From NCBI GenBank assembly GCA_015056175.1, contig SVGT01000008.1, positions 1 through 59,055 of the forward strand: a stretch of 59,055 bases of DNA, given 5' to 3'. Position numbers and translations under genes: made by a program. Below the pieces are notes generated by a model. The model had not been told where the DNA came from, ran no database searches, and saw only the letters and a list, made by a program, of their open reading frames with translations. The number at the start of each line of letters is the position of its first letter. The first letter of the stretch is position 1. This document shows positions 16,605 to 24,302 of the stretch, piece by piece. This stretch comes from Clostridiales bacterium. GTDB lineage: Bacteria > Bacillota > Clostridia > Christensenellales > Aristaeellaceae.

Positions 16605-17540
16605 ATGGCTAAGAAAGAAATCATCGTTCAGACCAAGAAACAGAACAAGATCCGCAACGGTTCTCTGGTTGCTGACGTCATCATCTACGCATTCATGGGC
16701 GTGCTGGCTCTCCTTTTCCTGTACCCCCTGTACCAGGTGCTGGTGAACTCCATTTCCGATCCCGGCGTGGTGGCCACCAAGAACGGCCTGCTGCTCTGGC
16801 CCCAGGGCGTGCACTTTGACGCCTATCGCGTGGTGTTTGCCAACAAGAACATCTGGATCGGCTTTAAGAACACCCTGGTTTATATGGTGCTGGGTACGGT
16901 GTGCCAGTTCATCGTCACGGTGATCACCGCCTATCCCCTGTCCATCAAGAACCTGACCTTCAAAAAGCCCATCCTGATCTACTTCACCATTTCCATGTAT
17001 TTCGGCGGCGGCATCATCCCCTACTTCATCCTGATCAACAACCTGGGCCTGATGAACAGCATGTGGGTGCTTATCATCCCGCAGGCGCTGAACGTGTACA
17101 ACATGATCATCATGCGCACCCAGTTTGTGAACCTGCCTGAAGAACTGAAGGAAGCGGCCTACATCGACGGCGCCGGCGACGGCACCATCCTGTTCCGCAT
17201 CCTGCTGCCCCTGTCCACCGCTGTTTCCGCCGTGCTCATCCTGTTTACCGCCGTGCACTACTGGAACATGTGGTTCGACCCCATGATCTACCTGACCAAG
17301 CGCGAAATGTACCCCATCCAGTCCATTCTGCGTGAGATCCTGATCGATAACGCCGCCATCGGCCAGGCGGGCCGCGCCGGCGTGCAGACCAAGCTCAACC
17401 GCAACACGGACCAGGCTGCCGTCAACGCGCTCATCAAGTACGCCACCATTATGGTGACCACCGTGCCCATCCTGTGCGTGTACCCCTTCGCCCAGAAGCA
17501 CTTTGTCAAGGGCGTTATGGTGGGTTCCCTCAAGGGCTGA
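16605..17540 (+). CDS. Carbohydrate ABC transporter permease, LplC-like
   Basis: 311 residues, strong AAGGAGGTG site, 12 bases after the LplB-like gene. It is the second permease of the importer: an N-terminal helix (YAFMGVLALLFLYPLYQVLVNS), EAA loop EAAYIDGAGDGTILFRILLPLS, and the C-terminal FAQKHFVKGVMVGSLKG that is standard for LplC/YtcP. An MFD/E-type MYPIQSILREIL segment precedes a polar loop. Integral to the cytoplasmic membrane. Confidence 0.92.
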   Translation: MAKKEIIVQTKKQNKIRNGSLVADVIIYAFMGVLALLFLYPLYQVLVNSISDPGVVATKNGLLLWPQGVHFDAYRVVFANKNIWIGFKNTLVYMVLGTVCQFIVTVITAYPLSIKNLTFKKPILIYFTISMYFGGGIIPYFILINNLGLMNSMWVLIIPQALNVYNMIIMRTQFVNLPEELKEAAYIDGAGDGTILFRILLPLSTAVSAVLILFTAVHYWNMWFDPMIYLTKREMYPIQSILREILIDNAAIGQAGRAGVQTKLNRNTDQAAVNALIKYATIMVTTVPILCVYPFAQKHFVKGVMVGSLKG

Positions 17541-17566
17541 TACTTTCGTAAAGGAGCCGTTTTACC

Positions 17567-18694
17567 ATGAAGATCTGCGCCAGATACCTCCTCACGCCGG
17601 AAGGCTTCCTCCGCGACCGCACCGTCCACATTCAGGACGGCGTGATCACGGGCATCGGCCCTGCCGTGCAGGATGCAGACGTGACCTGCCACACCTGCGT
17701 GCCCGGTCTGATCGACCAGCATGTGCACGGCGGCTACGGCGCAGATCTGATGGCGTCCGATGCGGACAAGATCCTAAACTGGCTCCGTTTTCTGCTCAAA
17801 AACGGCGTGACCCAGGTTCTGGCAGGCATTTATACCTTTCCCATTCCCGTCATGCGCAAGGCCATGCAGGTCGTGCGCGAAGTGATGAATTTGCAGTCTG
17901 AAGGCGCCGGGGGCGCCATGCTGACGGGCATCCATCTGGAAGGCCCCTTCATCAGCCATGGCGCCCTGGGCGCAATGGACGACCGCTACGTCCTTGCCCC
18001 CACCGTAGACAATTACAAAGCCCTCTCCGAAGGCTTTGAGGATATCATCCGCCTGATCACCATCGCGCCGGAAGAGGACGCCGATGAGCTGATCGGCTAT
18101 CTGACAAAGAAAGGCGTGCCCATCCTGGCCGGCCATACCGCGGCCACCGTGGAAGAGGGCGTGCACGCCTTTGAACTGGGCGTTGGCGGCGTGTGCCACT
18201 TTTTCAACGCCTCCACCCCCATCCATCACCGCAAGCCCGGTATTCTCACCGAAGGCCTGCTGAACCGCAACGTATACTGCGAATGCATCGCAGACTTTGT
18301 CCATGTGCACCCCAAGGCGGTGGAACTGATCTACCGTATGAAGGGCGCAGACAGAATGATCCTTGTCAGCGACGCTGTCAGCACCACAGGGCTGCCTGAC
18401 GGCGAATATATAGAAGAAAACGGCACCCGCGTGATCGTGAAAAACGGCGAGAGCCGCACCCCGGAGGGGAACCTGAACGGCGGCTCCTCCCTGTCTTTGC
18501 AGGACGTCAGGAACATGATCAAAATCGGCGTGCCCCGCGCGGACGCCTTCCATATGGCGTCCAAAACCCCCGCTTCCTTCCTGCGCATCGCAGGCGGCCG
18601 CATCATCCCCGGCGCGCGGGCGGAAATACTGTGTCTGGATGAAAACGATATGCCCATCTGCACCGTGCTTGGCACCCAGGAGGTACGGGCATGA
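17567..18694 (+). CDS. nagA: N-acetylglucosamine-6-phosphate deacetylase
   Basis: 375 residues, RBS AAAGGAG. NagA removes the acetyl group from GlcNAc-6-phosphate (some act on GalNAc-6-P), giving an amino-sugar phosphate and acetate. Visible family motifs: PGLIDQHVHGGYGADLM (metal HxH), HLEGPF (metal Glu), AGHTAATVEEGVHAFELGV with the following CHFFNA, and LVSDAVSTTG with the catalytic Asp, then NGGSSLSLQD. Its ATG-A overlap with the ROK kinase gene points to translational coupling. It places an N-acetylated amino sugar among the substrates of this locus. Confidence 0.9.
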   Translation: MKICARYLLTPEGFLRDRTVHIQDGVITGIGPAVQDADVTCHTCVPGLIDQHVHGGYGADLMASDADKILNWLRFLLKNGVTQVLAGIYTFPIPVMRKAMQVVREVMNLQSEGAGGAMLTGIHLEGPFISHGALGAMDDRYVLAPTVDNYKALSEGFEDIIRLITIAPEEDADELIGYLTKKGVPILAGHTAATVEEGVHAFELGVGGVCHFFNASTPIHHRKPGILTEGLLNRNVYCECIADFVHVHPKAVELIYRMKGADRMILVSDAVSTTGLPDGEYIEENGTRVIVKNGESRTPEGNLNGGSSLSLQDVRNMIKIGVPRADAFHMASKTPASFLRIAGGRIIPGARAEILCLDENDMPICTVLGTQEVRA

Positions 18695-19548
18695 GCACAA
18701 GCAAGATCGGCATTGACGTGGGCGGCACCACGCTGAAATTGGGCGTTGTGCAAAACGGCCTGGATATTGTGTACCGCGATACCCGCCCCTCTCCCCACGA
18801 TGCGGAAAAGATGGCGGCGGAACTGTACGATATGATCATCACCGCCCAGCAGCATTATCCCGGCGCCACGGCGGCCATCTCCACCGCCGGCGCCATCGAT
18901 GAAGACGGCTGTCTGGATGCAAACCAGCTGGGCTTTGAAAAGGCTCCTGTGGGCCCTTTGCTGTTTGAAAAGCTGGGCTACAGAATTCCCATCGAAAACG
19001 ACGGCGTGTGCGCACTGGTTGCCGAGCACGCCGTAGGCTCCCTCAAGGGCTCCTCCTCCTGTTTGATGATCACGCTGGGCACCGGCGTTGGCGGCGGCGT
19101 GATTGTGGATAACAAGCCCTACCGCGGTCACAAGCGCACCCATGCGGAATTGGGCCACATGATCACCCATGTGGACGGCAAAAAATGCTCCTGCGGCCAG
19201 ACGGGCTGCTGGGAATGCTACGCCTCCGCATCGGCGCTCAGCGAAATGGCAGGCGGCATCCCGCCCCGGGAGGTCATCGACCGCGTGCGGAAGGGCGAGC
19301 TTCAGGACGTGTGGCAAAACTGGGTGCATGAAGTGGCCCAGGGCCTTATCGGCCTGTGCTCCATTTTCTACCCGGAGAGGATCGCCATCGGCGGCGGGCT
19401 TTCCAACGCAGGCGAGCTGGTGGTTGGCGCCATCCGCGACGAAGTGATGCGCGACCCCGGCTATCAGAGCTACTACGCCCCCCTGCAGATCGTCCAGGCC
19501 CATTTCCAGAACGATGCGGGCATCCTGGGCGCGGCTGCTCTGGCATAA
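18691..19548 (+). CDS. ROK-family sugar kinase
   Basis: 285 residues, overlapping nagA by four bases. N-terminal phosphate-binding loop GIDVGGTTLKLGVV, GTGVGGGVI adenosine region, HAELGHM with the catalytic-site His, and the ROK zinc signature CSCGQTGCWECYAS. No helix-turn-helix domain, so it is a kinase and not a ROK repressor. ROK kinases phosphorylate glucose, GlcNAc, ManNAc or related sugars at C6; coupling to nagA suggests it makes the N-acetylhexosamine-6-phosphate that NagA uses. Cytoplasmic. Confidence 0.87.
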   Translation: MSTSKIGIDVGGTTLKLGVVQNGLDIVYRDTRPSPHDAEKMAAELYDMIITAQQHYPGATAAISTAGAIDEDGCLDANQLGFEKAPVGPLLFEKLGYRIPIENDGVCALVAEHAVGSLKGSSSCLMITLGTGVGGGVIVDNKPYRGHKRTHAELGHMITHVDGKKCSCGQTGCWECYASASALSEMAGGIPPREVIDRVRKGELQDVWQNWVHEVAQGLIGLCSIFYPERIAIGGGLSNAGELVVGAIRDEVMRDPGYQSYYAPLQIVQAHFQNDAGILGAAALA

Positions 19549-19581
19549 ACACAAACACTTTATTTTTAGGAGGTTTTTCCC

Positions 19582-20433
19582 ATGAAACACGGTGTTTCCA
19601 GTTATTCCTTCTGTCAGTATCTGGACAGCGGCCGTCTCGACCTGGTCGGCGTGATCAAAAAGGCTGCCGAACTGGGCTTTGACGGCATCGAGCTTGCCAA
19701 TATTACCGAAAACTACACCTATGATATTGAGGAACTGAAGAAGGCCGGCGAGGAAGCGGGCATCAGGTTCAGCTCCTGGGCCACCTCTGCGGATTTCCTT
19801 TCCGACATCCCCACCCAGATCGAAAACCTGAAAAAGGAGATTGACAGGGCTGCGTACCTGGGCTGCGAAGTGCTGCGCACCGATATCTACCATTATGAAA
19901 TGGCCAACCCCTACATCCCCGAAGTGATGCAGGCCATCCGCGACCTGGCGGACTACTGCAAGGAAAAGGGCATGGTGCTGACCACCGAAAACCACGGCGG
20001 CCCCCTGTGCACCGCCACCCGTCTGGATAGGCTCATGCAGGTGGTGGATCATGACAACTTCGGCATCCTGTGCGACTTTGCCAACTTTGTGGACGGCGGC
20101 GAGGATCCCGTGCAGGCCGTCAACCTGCTCAAGTACCGCATCCGCCACGTGCACATGAAGGACGTGCACATCCTGGACGGCAACCGCATCTTCCCCGGCG
20201 AGGGCTGGTACATGAACCGCAACGGCAATTACAGCCGCTGCGCCATCACCGGCCAGGGCAATGTGGAAATGTACAAGTGCATGAAGGTGCTTGCAGACGC
20301 CGGCTACGACGGCTGGCTCATCCAGGAATTTGAAGGCATCGAGGACTGCATCTACGCCGTGGAAAAGGGCCTTAAGTATGCCAAGCGCCTGCTGAAGGTG
20401 CTGCCCCTGGGCGCCTGGAACGACGAAGTGTAA
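19582..20433 (+). CDS. Sugar phosphate isomerase/epimerase, TIM barrel
   Basis: 283 residues with an AGGAGG site. AP-endonuclease-2/xylose-isomerase-like barrel: GFDGIELANI, CEVLRTDIYHYE, LTTENHGG (metal Glu), FGILCDFANF, IRHVHMKDVH and GWLIQEFEGIED (metal Glu). A second member of the fold found at 4015, but not a close paralogue. It probably isomerises or epimerises a ketose intermediate; the substrate is not deducible. It sits 33 bases after the kinase and 22 bases before the MazG-like gene in the same operon. Confidence 0.8.
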   Translation: MKHGVSSYSFCQYLDSGRLDLVGVIKKAAELGFDGIELANITENYTYDIEELKKAGEEAGIRFSSWATSADFLSDIPTQIENLKKEIDRAAYLGCEVLRTDIYHYEMANPYIPEVMQAIRDLADYCKEKGMVLTTENHGGPLCTATRLDRLMQVVDHDNFGILCDFANFVDGGEDPVQAVNLLKYRIRHVHMKDVHILDGNRIFPGEGWYMNRNGNYSRCAITGQGNVEMYKCMKVLADAGYDGWLIQEFEGIEDCIYAVEKGLKYAKRLLKVLPLGAWNDEV

Positions 20434-20455
20434 CCGATTGTAAGGAGCAAATACC

Positions 20456-20779
20456 ATGGAAAGCATCACCATGCAGCGCATGCTGGAGATCCAGAGAGAA
20501 CTGCAGGACAAATACCAGTGGATGGACATGATCCCCGAAAACGGCCATAAATCCATCCTGTGGGCCGTCAGCGAGATCGGCGAAGTGATCGATATCGTCA
20601 AAAAATGCGGCCATGAAGCCGTGATGGACGATCCCGAAACCCGCAAGGAGTTTATCAAGGAGATCGTGGACGTGATGATGTTCCTGATGGACACCTCGCT
20701 GTGCTTCAACATCACTGCGGAAGAAATCAGCAAAACCTACGAAGAAAAGCACGCCTACAACATGACGCGCTGGGATTGA
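20456..20779 (+). CDS. MazG-like nucleotide pyrophosphohydrolase
   Basis: 107 residues, RBS AAGGAG. The pattern SEIGEVIDIVKK followed about 35 residues later by KEIVDVMMFLMD is the EExx(E)...ExxD magnesium site of all-alpha NTP pyrophosphohydrolases (MazG / dUTPase-2 superfamily), and the short all-helical length fits. The usual EExxE is here SEIGEV, i.e. E-x-x-E only. Substrate unknown: house-cleaning of non-canonical nucleotides or cleavage of a nucleotide sugar. Last gene before a hairpin and a new promoter. Confidence 0.7.
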   Translation: MESITMQRMLEIQRELQDKYQWMDMIPENGHKSILWAVSEIGEVIDIVKKCGHEAVMDDPETRKEFIKEIVDVMMFLMDTSLCFNITAEEISKTYEEKHAYNMTRWD

Positions 20780-20789
20780 TGCACCTTTT

Positions 20790-20824
20790 TTCACACCGTG
20801 CGGCCTTTTGCACGGTGTGAATTT
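20790..20824 (+). terminator. Stem-loop terminator
   Basis: TTCACACCGTGC (20790-20801) pairs perfectly with GCACGGTGTGAA (20810-20821); only three T follow, so read-through is possible. Confidence 0.6.
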
Positions 20825-20836
20825 GTATGGCAATAC
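20819..20836 (+). promoter_or_regulatory. Shared 18-base promoter-region motif, copy 2
   Basis: GAATTTGTATGGCAATAC differs by one base from 3912-3929. It overlaps the right arm of the preceding hairpin. TTGTAT inside it, with TATCAT 16 bases on (20845-20850), could itself be a promoter. Confidence 0.5.
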
Positions 20837-20864
20837 GGATTCATTATCATTTTTCCGCCGTTTG

Positions 20865-20873
20865 TGCTATGCT
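20865..20873 (+). promoter_or_regulatory. Extended -10 element for the first Gfo/Idh gene
   Basis: TGC-TATGCT (20865-20873), 40 bases before the start at 20913; no good -35. An alternative promoter is TTGTAT-N16-TATCAT at 20823-20850. Confidence 0.4.
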
Positions 20874-20912
20874 GAACCGGTAAAGAACCCTATATCAAGG
20901 AGAGACACAGCC

Positions 20913-21953
20913 ATGAGTGACATTCGTTTTGGCATCATCGGCGCAGGCAATATCGCCCGTGAGCACATGTGGGCCATGTATAACGCCAAGGGCGTCAAGT
21001 GCGTGGGCGTGTGCGACAAGGTGTACGACCGCGCCGTGGATATGGTGAAAGACTATCCAGATCAGTACCGTGTATTCAAGGACGCAAAAGAGATGGTGGA
21101 AAGCCCGGATATCGACGCCGTCATCCTGGCCGTACCCAACTATCAGCATAACCCCATGTTCCTGCTGGCTGCTAGGAACGGCAAGCACATCCTGTGCGAA
21201 AAGCCCATGGCCATGAACGTGCGTCAGTGCGAGGAAATGGTGGAAGCCGCCGACAAATACGGCGTGAAGGGCCAGATGGGCTTCTGCACCCGCTTCATGC
21301 GCGAAATCGAAGCGCTGAAGGATCATATCGACGCAGGCAACATCGGCGATCCTTACTTTGGCATCATCGATACCCTGCGCTCCCGCGGCGCCCCCACCGG
21401 CTGGTTTGGCAACGTGGAAAAGAGCGGCGGCGGCCCCCTCATCGATATGGGCGTGCACTATATCGACGCCACCTGGTACCTGATGGGCTGCCCCAAGCCT
21501 GTCAGCTGCAAGGCGCTCAACTACCACAAGATCGAAAACCGCTATCCCAAGAACTGCGATATCTACGCCGCTTACGAACAGGATACGGTGTACAACGTGG
21601 AGGATTCCTCCCATGGCATCATCACCTTTGAAAACGGCAAGGGCATTATGTACCAGGCCTCCTGGTCCATCAACGCGCCCTGGGACGGCATCCAGTGCAT
21701 GGACGTGTACGGCACCAAGGGCGGCGTGCGCCGCCATCCCCTGAAGGTGGTGCGGGAAAGCGTATCCGGCATGACGGAAACCACCCCCTCCTACCTGGAC
21801 AAGGACTGCTTCACCAACCAGCACGAGGCCTTTGGCCGCGTGATCCGCGGCGAAGAAGAGAGCCGCGCGCCCCTTTCCCAGGGCGTCACCATCCAGCGCA
21901 TGCTGCAGGGCCTGTACGAAAGCGCCCGCACCGGCAAGGAAGTTACCCTGTAA
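20913..21953 (+). CDS. Gfo/Idh/MocA-family oxidoreductase 1
   Basis: 346 residues; ATG at 20913, RBS AAGGAG. Rossmann start FGIIGAGNIAREHM binds NAD(P); ILCEKPMAMN carries the EKP lysine of the family; the C-terminal domain contains GGPLIDMGVHYIDATWYL with the catalytic-site Asp and His. Substrates are sugars, sugar phosphates or inositols that are oxidised at a secondary alcohol. A close paralogue follows at 22001. Both lack a secretion signal, so they act in the cytoplasm on an imported sugar or its derivative. Confidence 0.88.
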   Translation: MSDIRFGIIGAGNIAREHMWAMYNAKGVKCVGVCDKVYDRAVDMVKDYPDQYRVFKDAKEMVESPDIDAVILAVPNYQHNPMFLLAARNGKHILCEKPMAMNVRQCEEMVEAADKYGVKGQMGFCTRFMREIEALKDHIDAGNIGDPYFGIIDTLRSRGAPTGWFGNVEKSGGGPLIDMGVHYIDATWYLMGCPKPVSCKALNYHKIENRYPKNCDIYAAYEQDTVYNVEDSSHGIITFENGKGIMYQASWSINAPWDGIQCMDVYGTKGGVRRHPLKVVRESVSGMTETTPSYLDKDCFTNQHEAFGRVIRGEEESRAPLSQGVTIQRMLQGLYESARTGKEVTL

Positions 21954-22000
21954 ATTTTACGCTTGACAAAAGCGTTTGAACATTCAAGGAGGAAATCATC

Positions 22001-23044
22001 ATGAGCAACGTACGTTTTGGCGTCATCGGCTGCGGCAACATCGCCCGCGCCCATATGTGGGCCCTCAAGAACGGTGAAGGCATCGAGTGCTACGGCCTGT
22101 ACGACCGCATCAAGGAGCATGCCGAAAAGCTCAACGGCGAATTTGACAACCAGTTCAAGGTGTTTGATACCGCGGAAGAAATGCTGACCTGCCCCGAGAT
22201 CGACGCCGTTATCCTGGCTGTGCCCAACTATCAGCATCATCCCATGTTCATGCTGGCCGCCAAGTACGGCAAGCACATCGTCTGCGAAAAGCCCTTGACC
22301 ATGTCCGTGGAGCTGGGTCAGGAAATGGTGGATGCCGCCAAGGCTGCCGGCATCAAGACCCAGATGGGTCTGTGCACCCGCTTTGAGCCCTATGTGGACG
22401 CCATGATGGATCATATCCAGGCGGGCAACCTGGGCGAAGTGTACTTCATCCGCACCGAGATCCTCCGTCGTCGCGGCGCCCCCACCGGCTGGTTCGGCAA
22501 CAAGGAAAAGTCCGGCGGCGGCCCCCTCATCGACCTGGGCGTGCACGTGATCGACGCTGCCTGGTACCTGATGGGCAAACCCAAGCCCGTGTCCGTGAAG
22601 GCGCTGAACTACCAGAAGATCGACAACAAGTATCCCAAGGACGTGGATATTTACTCCTCCTACGAAAACGACGGCAACGAGCCCTATACCGTGGAAGATT
22701 CCACCCACGGCATCATCACCTTCGAAGGCGGCAAGGGCATTATGTACCAGGCTTCCTGGTCTTTGAACACCGACAGCGTGGACGACCGCATGGAGATCTA
22801 CGGCAGCAAGGGCGGCTTCATCAAGAACCCCTGCAAGCTGGTGCGTGAAGAAGTGAGCGGCATGACCGAAACCTCCCTCTTTGCCAAGGACGGCGACTGC
22901 TACACCCGTCAGCTGGAAGACTTTGCCCGCGTGGTGAAGGGTGAAAAGGAAAGCCGCACCCCCGTGGAAGACGGTCTGCAGATCCAGAAGATCCTCAACG
23001 GTCTGTACGAATCCGCCGCCACCGGCAAGGAAGTGGAAATCTAA
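22001..23044 (+). CDS. Gfo/Idh/MocA-family oxidoreductase 2
   Basis: 347 residues, RBS AAGGAGG. Paralogue of the preceding gene with the same elements: FGVIGCGNIARAHM, IVCEKPLTMS, and GGPLIDLGVHVIDAAWYL. Shared blocks such as RGAPTGWFGN and GIITFEGGKGIMYQASWS indicate recent duplication. Tandem dehydrogenases of this family often catalyse paired oxidation and reduction steps, for example in redox-assisted deglycosylation or epimerisation; that role is an inference. The stop abuts the next ATG with no gap. Confidence 0.88.
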   Translation: MSNVRFGVIGCGNIARAHMWALKNGEGIECYGLYDRIKEHAEKLNGEFDNQFKVFDTAEEMLTCPEIDAVILAVPNYQHHPMFMLAAKYGKHIVCEKPLTMSVELGQEMVDAAKAAGIKTQMGLCTRFEPYVDAMMDHIQAGNLGEVYFIRTEILRRRGAPTGWFGNKEKSGGGPLIDLGVHVIDAAWYLMGKPKPVSVKALNYQKIDNKYPKDVDIYSSYENDGNEPYTVEDSTHGIITFEGGKGIMYQASWSLNTDSVDDRMEIYGSKGGFIKNPCKLVREEVSGMTETSLFAKDGDCYTRQLEDFARVVKGEKESRTPVEDGLQIQKILNGLYESAATGKEVEI

Positions 23045-23458
23045 ATGGCCCGTATCTACGATATGGCGCTGCGCGCCGTGCGCGGCGATGAGGAGGCTCT
23101 TGCCTGGCTGCGCGAGCACGCTCACCGGGACGACCGCCGCACCATCATCGCCTGCGATTTTGACGGCACGCTGTGCGAGAGCCACTATCCCGTCATCGTC
23201 CGCCCCAACAAGCCTCTGCTTGAAGCGGTGAAGCTCTTGCAGCAGCTGGATTACGAGCTGATCCTGTGGACCTGCCGCGAGCTGGACGACCTCACCATCG
23301 CCACCGATTACCTCAGGCAATTCGGCGTGGTGTTTGAACGCGCCAACGAAAACAGCCCCGCCATCATCGACTATTTTGATTTTGATTCCCGCAAGATCAA
23401 CGCCGATGAATACTGGGACGATAAGGCCATTGAAATCATCATTCCCGAGGAGGAATAA
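23045..23458 (+). CDS. Small HAD-superfamily protein
   Basis: 137 residues starting immediately after the previous stop (TAA-ATG), so translation is probably coupled. DFDGTLCE is HAD motif I (nucleophile Asp and the acid/base Asp), and LWTCRE supplies a motif II-like Thr. The later lysine (motif III) and acidic motif IV are only loosely visible (SRKINADEYWDDKA). The protein is shorter than capped HAD phosphatases, so it probably lacks a cap domain. A sugar-phosphate or nucleotide phosphatase role is possible. Confidence 0.65.
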   Translation: MARIYDMALRAVRGDEEALAWLREHAHRDDRRTIIACDFDGTLCESHYPVIVRPNKPLLEAVKLLQQLDYELILWTCRELDDLTIATDYLRQFGVVFERANENSPAIIDYFDFDSRKINADEYWDDKAIEIIIPEEE

Positions 23459-23461
23459 TCC

Positions 23462-24238
23462 ATGAGCAAGGAAATCATGCATCATATTCAGATGAAGGAA
23501 GGCGACGTGGGCCGCTATGTGCTGCTGCCCGGAGATCCCGGCCGCGTGGAAAAGATCGGCGCCCGTTTTGACAATCCCAAGGTGGTCGCCTACAACCGCG
23601 AGTACAAGACCATCACCGGCACCCTGGACGGCGTGCCCGTGTCCGTCACCTCCACCGGTATCGGCGGTCCTTCCACCGCCATCGCCGTGGAAGAACTCTT
23701 TAAGATCGGTGCGGATACCTTCATCCGCGTGGGCACCTGCGGCGGTATGCAGTACAAGGTCAGGCCCGGCGACGTGATCGTGGCCAGCGCTGCCATCCGT
23801 GCCGAAGGCACCTCCCGCGAATATATGCCCATCGAATTCCCCGCCGTCAGCGATTACGAAGTGCTCTCCGCGCTGGTGGACGCCTCCAAGGAGCTGAACC
23901 ATACCACCCACGTGGGCGTGGTGCAGTGCAAGGATTCCTTCTACGGCCAGCATGAGCCCTACCGTCAGCCCGTGCGCCAGATGCTGGAAAACAACTGGCA
24001 GGCCTGGATCCAGGGCGGCTGCCTGGCCAGCGAAATGGAAAGCGCCGCGCTGTTCGTCATCGCTTCCACCCTGGGCGCCCGCGCCTCCTCCGTGCACCTG
24101 TGCCTGGGCAACCAGGAACGCCGTGCCAAGGGCGTGTATGATGATGACGTCACCTACACCGGCGAAGAAGCCATCGACGTGGCCATCGAAGCCATCCGCA
24201 AGCTGATCGCCCGGGACAAGGCCGAAGGCAAGCTGTAA
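23462..24238 (+). CDS. udp: Uridine phosphorylase-like nucleoside phosphorylase
   Basis: 258 residues, close to the usual 253. Nucleoside phosphorylase type I motifs: phosphate-binding PGDPGR (residues 23-28), [19 protein letters not shown] and the nucleoside-binding EMESAALF. The overall pattern is nearer to uridine phosphorylase than to purine nucleoside phosphorylase (DeoD). It would release ribose-1-phosphate from uridine. Its place at the end of a sugar operon, with MazG-like and HAD genes, suggests salvage of a nucleotide or a nucleotide-sugar by-product. Confidence 0.8.
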   Translation: MSKEIMHHIQMKEGDVGRYVLLPGDPGRVEKIGARFDNPKVVAYNREYKTITGTLDGVPVSVTSTGIGGPSTAIAVEELFKIGADTFIRVGTCGGMQYKVRPGDVIVASAAIRAEGTSREYMPIEFPAVSDYEVLSALVDASKELNHTTHVGVVQCKDSFYGQHEPYRQPVRQMLENNWQAWIQGGCLASEMESAALFVIASTLGARASSVHLCLGNQERRAKGVYDDDVTYTGEEAIDVAIEAIRKLIARDKAEGKL

Positions 24239-24251
24239 TTCCATATAGATC

Positions 24252-24287
24252 AAGACCGGACTGCATGCATATGCAGCCCGGTCTTTT
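24252..24287 (+). terminator. Rho-independent terminator ending the sugar locus
   Basis: AAGACCGGaCTGCA (24252-24265) pairs with TGCAGcCCGGTCTT (24272-24285), ending in TT. Confidence 0.75.
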
Positions 24288-24302
24288 GGTTCTCTCAACA
24301 TA

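Noticed and set aside
15477-17501. Minus-strand open frame of 674 codons
   Set aside because: Antisense to the two permease genes, whose EAA motifs and membrane helices are clear.
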